From the NCBI RefSeq assembly GCF_031127835.1, contig NZ_JARXHX010000008.1, forward strand, positions 186,001 to 250,000: 64,000 nucleotides of DNA. Direction: 5' to 3'. The translations under genes were made by a program, and so were the position numbers. The number at the start of each line of letters is the position of its first letter. Position 1 is the first letter of the stretch. The notes beneath the pieces are model-generated. The model was not told where the DNA came from. It worked only from the letters and a program-made list of their open reading frames with translations, and ran no database searches. The stretch is from Pelagicoccus sp. SDUM812002. GTDB lineage: Bacteria > Verrucomicrobiota > Verrucomicrobiia > Opitutales > Opitutaceae. Positions 63,195 through 64,000 of the stretch are shown here, one piece after another.

Positions 63195-64000
63195 TGAAAC
63201 GGAATCGTGTGCAATTATCTGCGAATGTGTTCATCGTGTGCTTGGCCGCGGTCGGGCTCTACATGTCAGGATGCGCACCCGAAGGACTGTCGGTTGTCGA
63301 CGATAGTGCGGCGAATGAAAGGGACTCCTCCGAAATGATCGCTATCCCGTCGACTACCTTTTGGATGGGCAACGAGACGAGCCATCCGGATCTAGCGAAT
63401 CAAGCAGCTCCCGGCATAGCTCTGCGTCCCTATCAAGTATTAATCGCACGAGCAGCGACCGGCTGGAGCCTCGAGGAGGAAAGGCCGTTAAGGCAAGTGA
63501 CGGTTGATGCCTTTGCTATTGATCGATGCGAGGTGACGAATGCCCAGTATCGGAAATTCTTGAACTGGATTGAGGTGTATGGCGACGAAGAGGTGCGGCA
63601 CCCAAATCAGGTGGAAGGCAAGAACCATCGGCCTCGCTATTGGTCTGACTATAATCCGCTCCTCACTGACCAAGCAACGGCCAGTTTGGCTCCCTTTGAT
63701 GCGAAGACGTTTCTGGGAGACGATCTACCCGTGGTGGGAGTGGACTGGTTTGATGCGTATGCCTACGCAAATTGGGCGGGTAAAAGATTGCCGAGCGAGG
63801 CGGAATGGGAACTTGCGGCGCGAGGCACCGACCAACGGTTGTGGCCTTGGGGGAACGAATGGCGCTGGGGACTTTGCAATATCGGCGGGGACAAGTCAGG
63901 AGCAGATGTGCGGGATCCGTCGCTTGATCGAGACGGCTACGTCTATCCCGCGCCAGTAGGAAGCTTCCTCGCGAGTGAGAGCCCGTTCGGTTGCATGGAT
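63191..64000 (+). CDS. formylglycine-generating-enzyme-like (SUMF1) lipoprotein, 3' partial
   Basis: Reading frame open to the right edge, 270 codons visible. A lipoprotein signal ends LYMSGCAPEG, with the lipid-bearing cysteine near residue 28. The FGE-sulfatase fold begins EMIAIPSTTFWMGNE and continues with AIDRCEVTNAQYRKFLNW, PVVGVDWFDAYAYANWAGKR, LPSEAEWELAARG and LWPWGNEWRW. True FGE has a cysteine pair near its C-terminus, which lies outside the window. The ATG at 63191 overlaps the cytochrome stop (ATGA); the next codon is also ATG. Many SUMF1-domain proteins are not sulphatase activators, and the redox context suggests another role here. Confidence 0.85.
   Translation, partial: MMKRNRVQLSANVFIVCLAAVGLYMSGCAPEGLSVVDDSAANERDSSEMIAIPSTTFWMGNETSHPDLANQAAPGIALRPYQVLIARAATGWSLEEERPLRQVTVDAFAIDRCEVTNAQYRKFLNWIEVYGDEEVRHPNQVEGKNHRPRYWSDYNPLLTDQATASLAPFDAKTFLGDDLPVVGVDWFDAYAYANWAGKRLPSEAEWELAARGTDQRLWPWGNEWRWGLCNIGGDKSGADVRDPSLDRDGYVYPAPVGSFLASESPFGCMD

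Noticed and set aside
1-64000. tRNA, rRNA, insertion sequence, prophage or CRISPR elements
   Set aside because: None was recognised by eye on either strand; a tRNA scan and repeat search would be needed to exclude small or degenerate copies.

Overview
The window looks like chromosomal DNA of a Gram-negative heterotroph. The most likely group is Verrucomicrobiota, class Opitutae. This is inferred from gene content: two-membrane proteins (TamA/TamB, LpxR, porin), many polysaccharide-related enzymes, a NagX-type membrane protein, periplasmic c-type cytochromes fused to beta-propellers, and frequent lack of a clear Shine-Dalgarno site. No rRNA, tRNA, CRISPR array, insertion sequence or prophage was seen.

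Layout. 1-6.75 kb: a tightly overlapping + strand signalling operon cut by the left edge. It holds a receiver-kinase protein, a PhcB-like SAM methyltransferase, a membrane hybrid histidine kinase with two kinase cores, a receiver with a degenerate kinase domain, and a lone receiver. This resembles the phcBSR(Q) fatty-acid-methyl-ester quorum-sensing locus of Ralstonia. 7-19.5 kb: mixed housekeeping and accessory genes, including a 57-residue charged peptide behind a structured leader, CE7 esterase, RlmN, a SpoIIAA-like protein, PPK2, a Tat-exported GH5, split YeeE/YedE, LpxR, an ECF sigma factor, TlpA, TetR, ABC-F and ArfB. 19.6-26 kb: glutamate synthase gltB-gltD with a terminator-like hairpin in its leader. 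26-32 kb: an ECF sigma factor with a coupled membrane protein, a carboxyltransferase without a biotin site, a NatAB-type exporter and a cation/calcium antiporter.

32.4-36.5 kb: an extracytoplasmic flavin module (ApbE, PepSY membrane protein, FMN-binding protein) behind a porin gene that carries one in-frame TAG; three 17-bp dyads lie upstream of the porin. 36.5-46 kb: an RRM protein, then an amino-sugar cluster: AraC regulator diverging from NagB/PIG-L fusion, PIG-L deacetylase, GH20 hexosaminidase, sodium:solute symporter and NagX. Together these could release, import and convert GlcNAc-type sugars to fructose-6-phosphate. 46-48.7 kb: a putative copper-linked pair and a poorly coding stretch with a probable frameshifted gene. 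48.7-57.2 kb: tamB-tamA, mscS-alkC-like pair and an EamA transporter. 57.4-64 kb: a periplasmic redox operon of a diheme cytochrome c, two YVTN-propeller/peroxidase-like cytochromes and an FGE-sulfatase-domain lipoprotein cut by the right edge.
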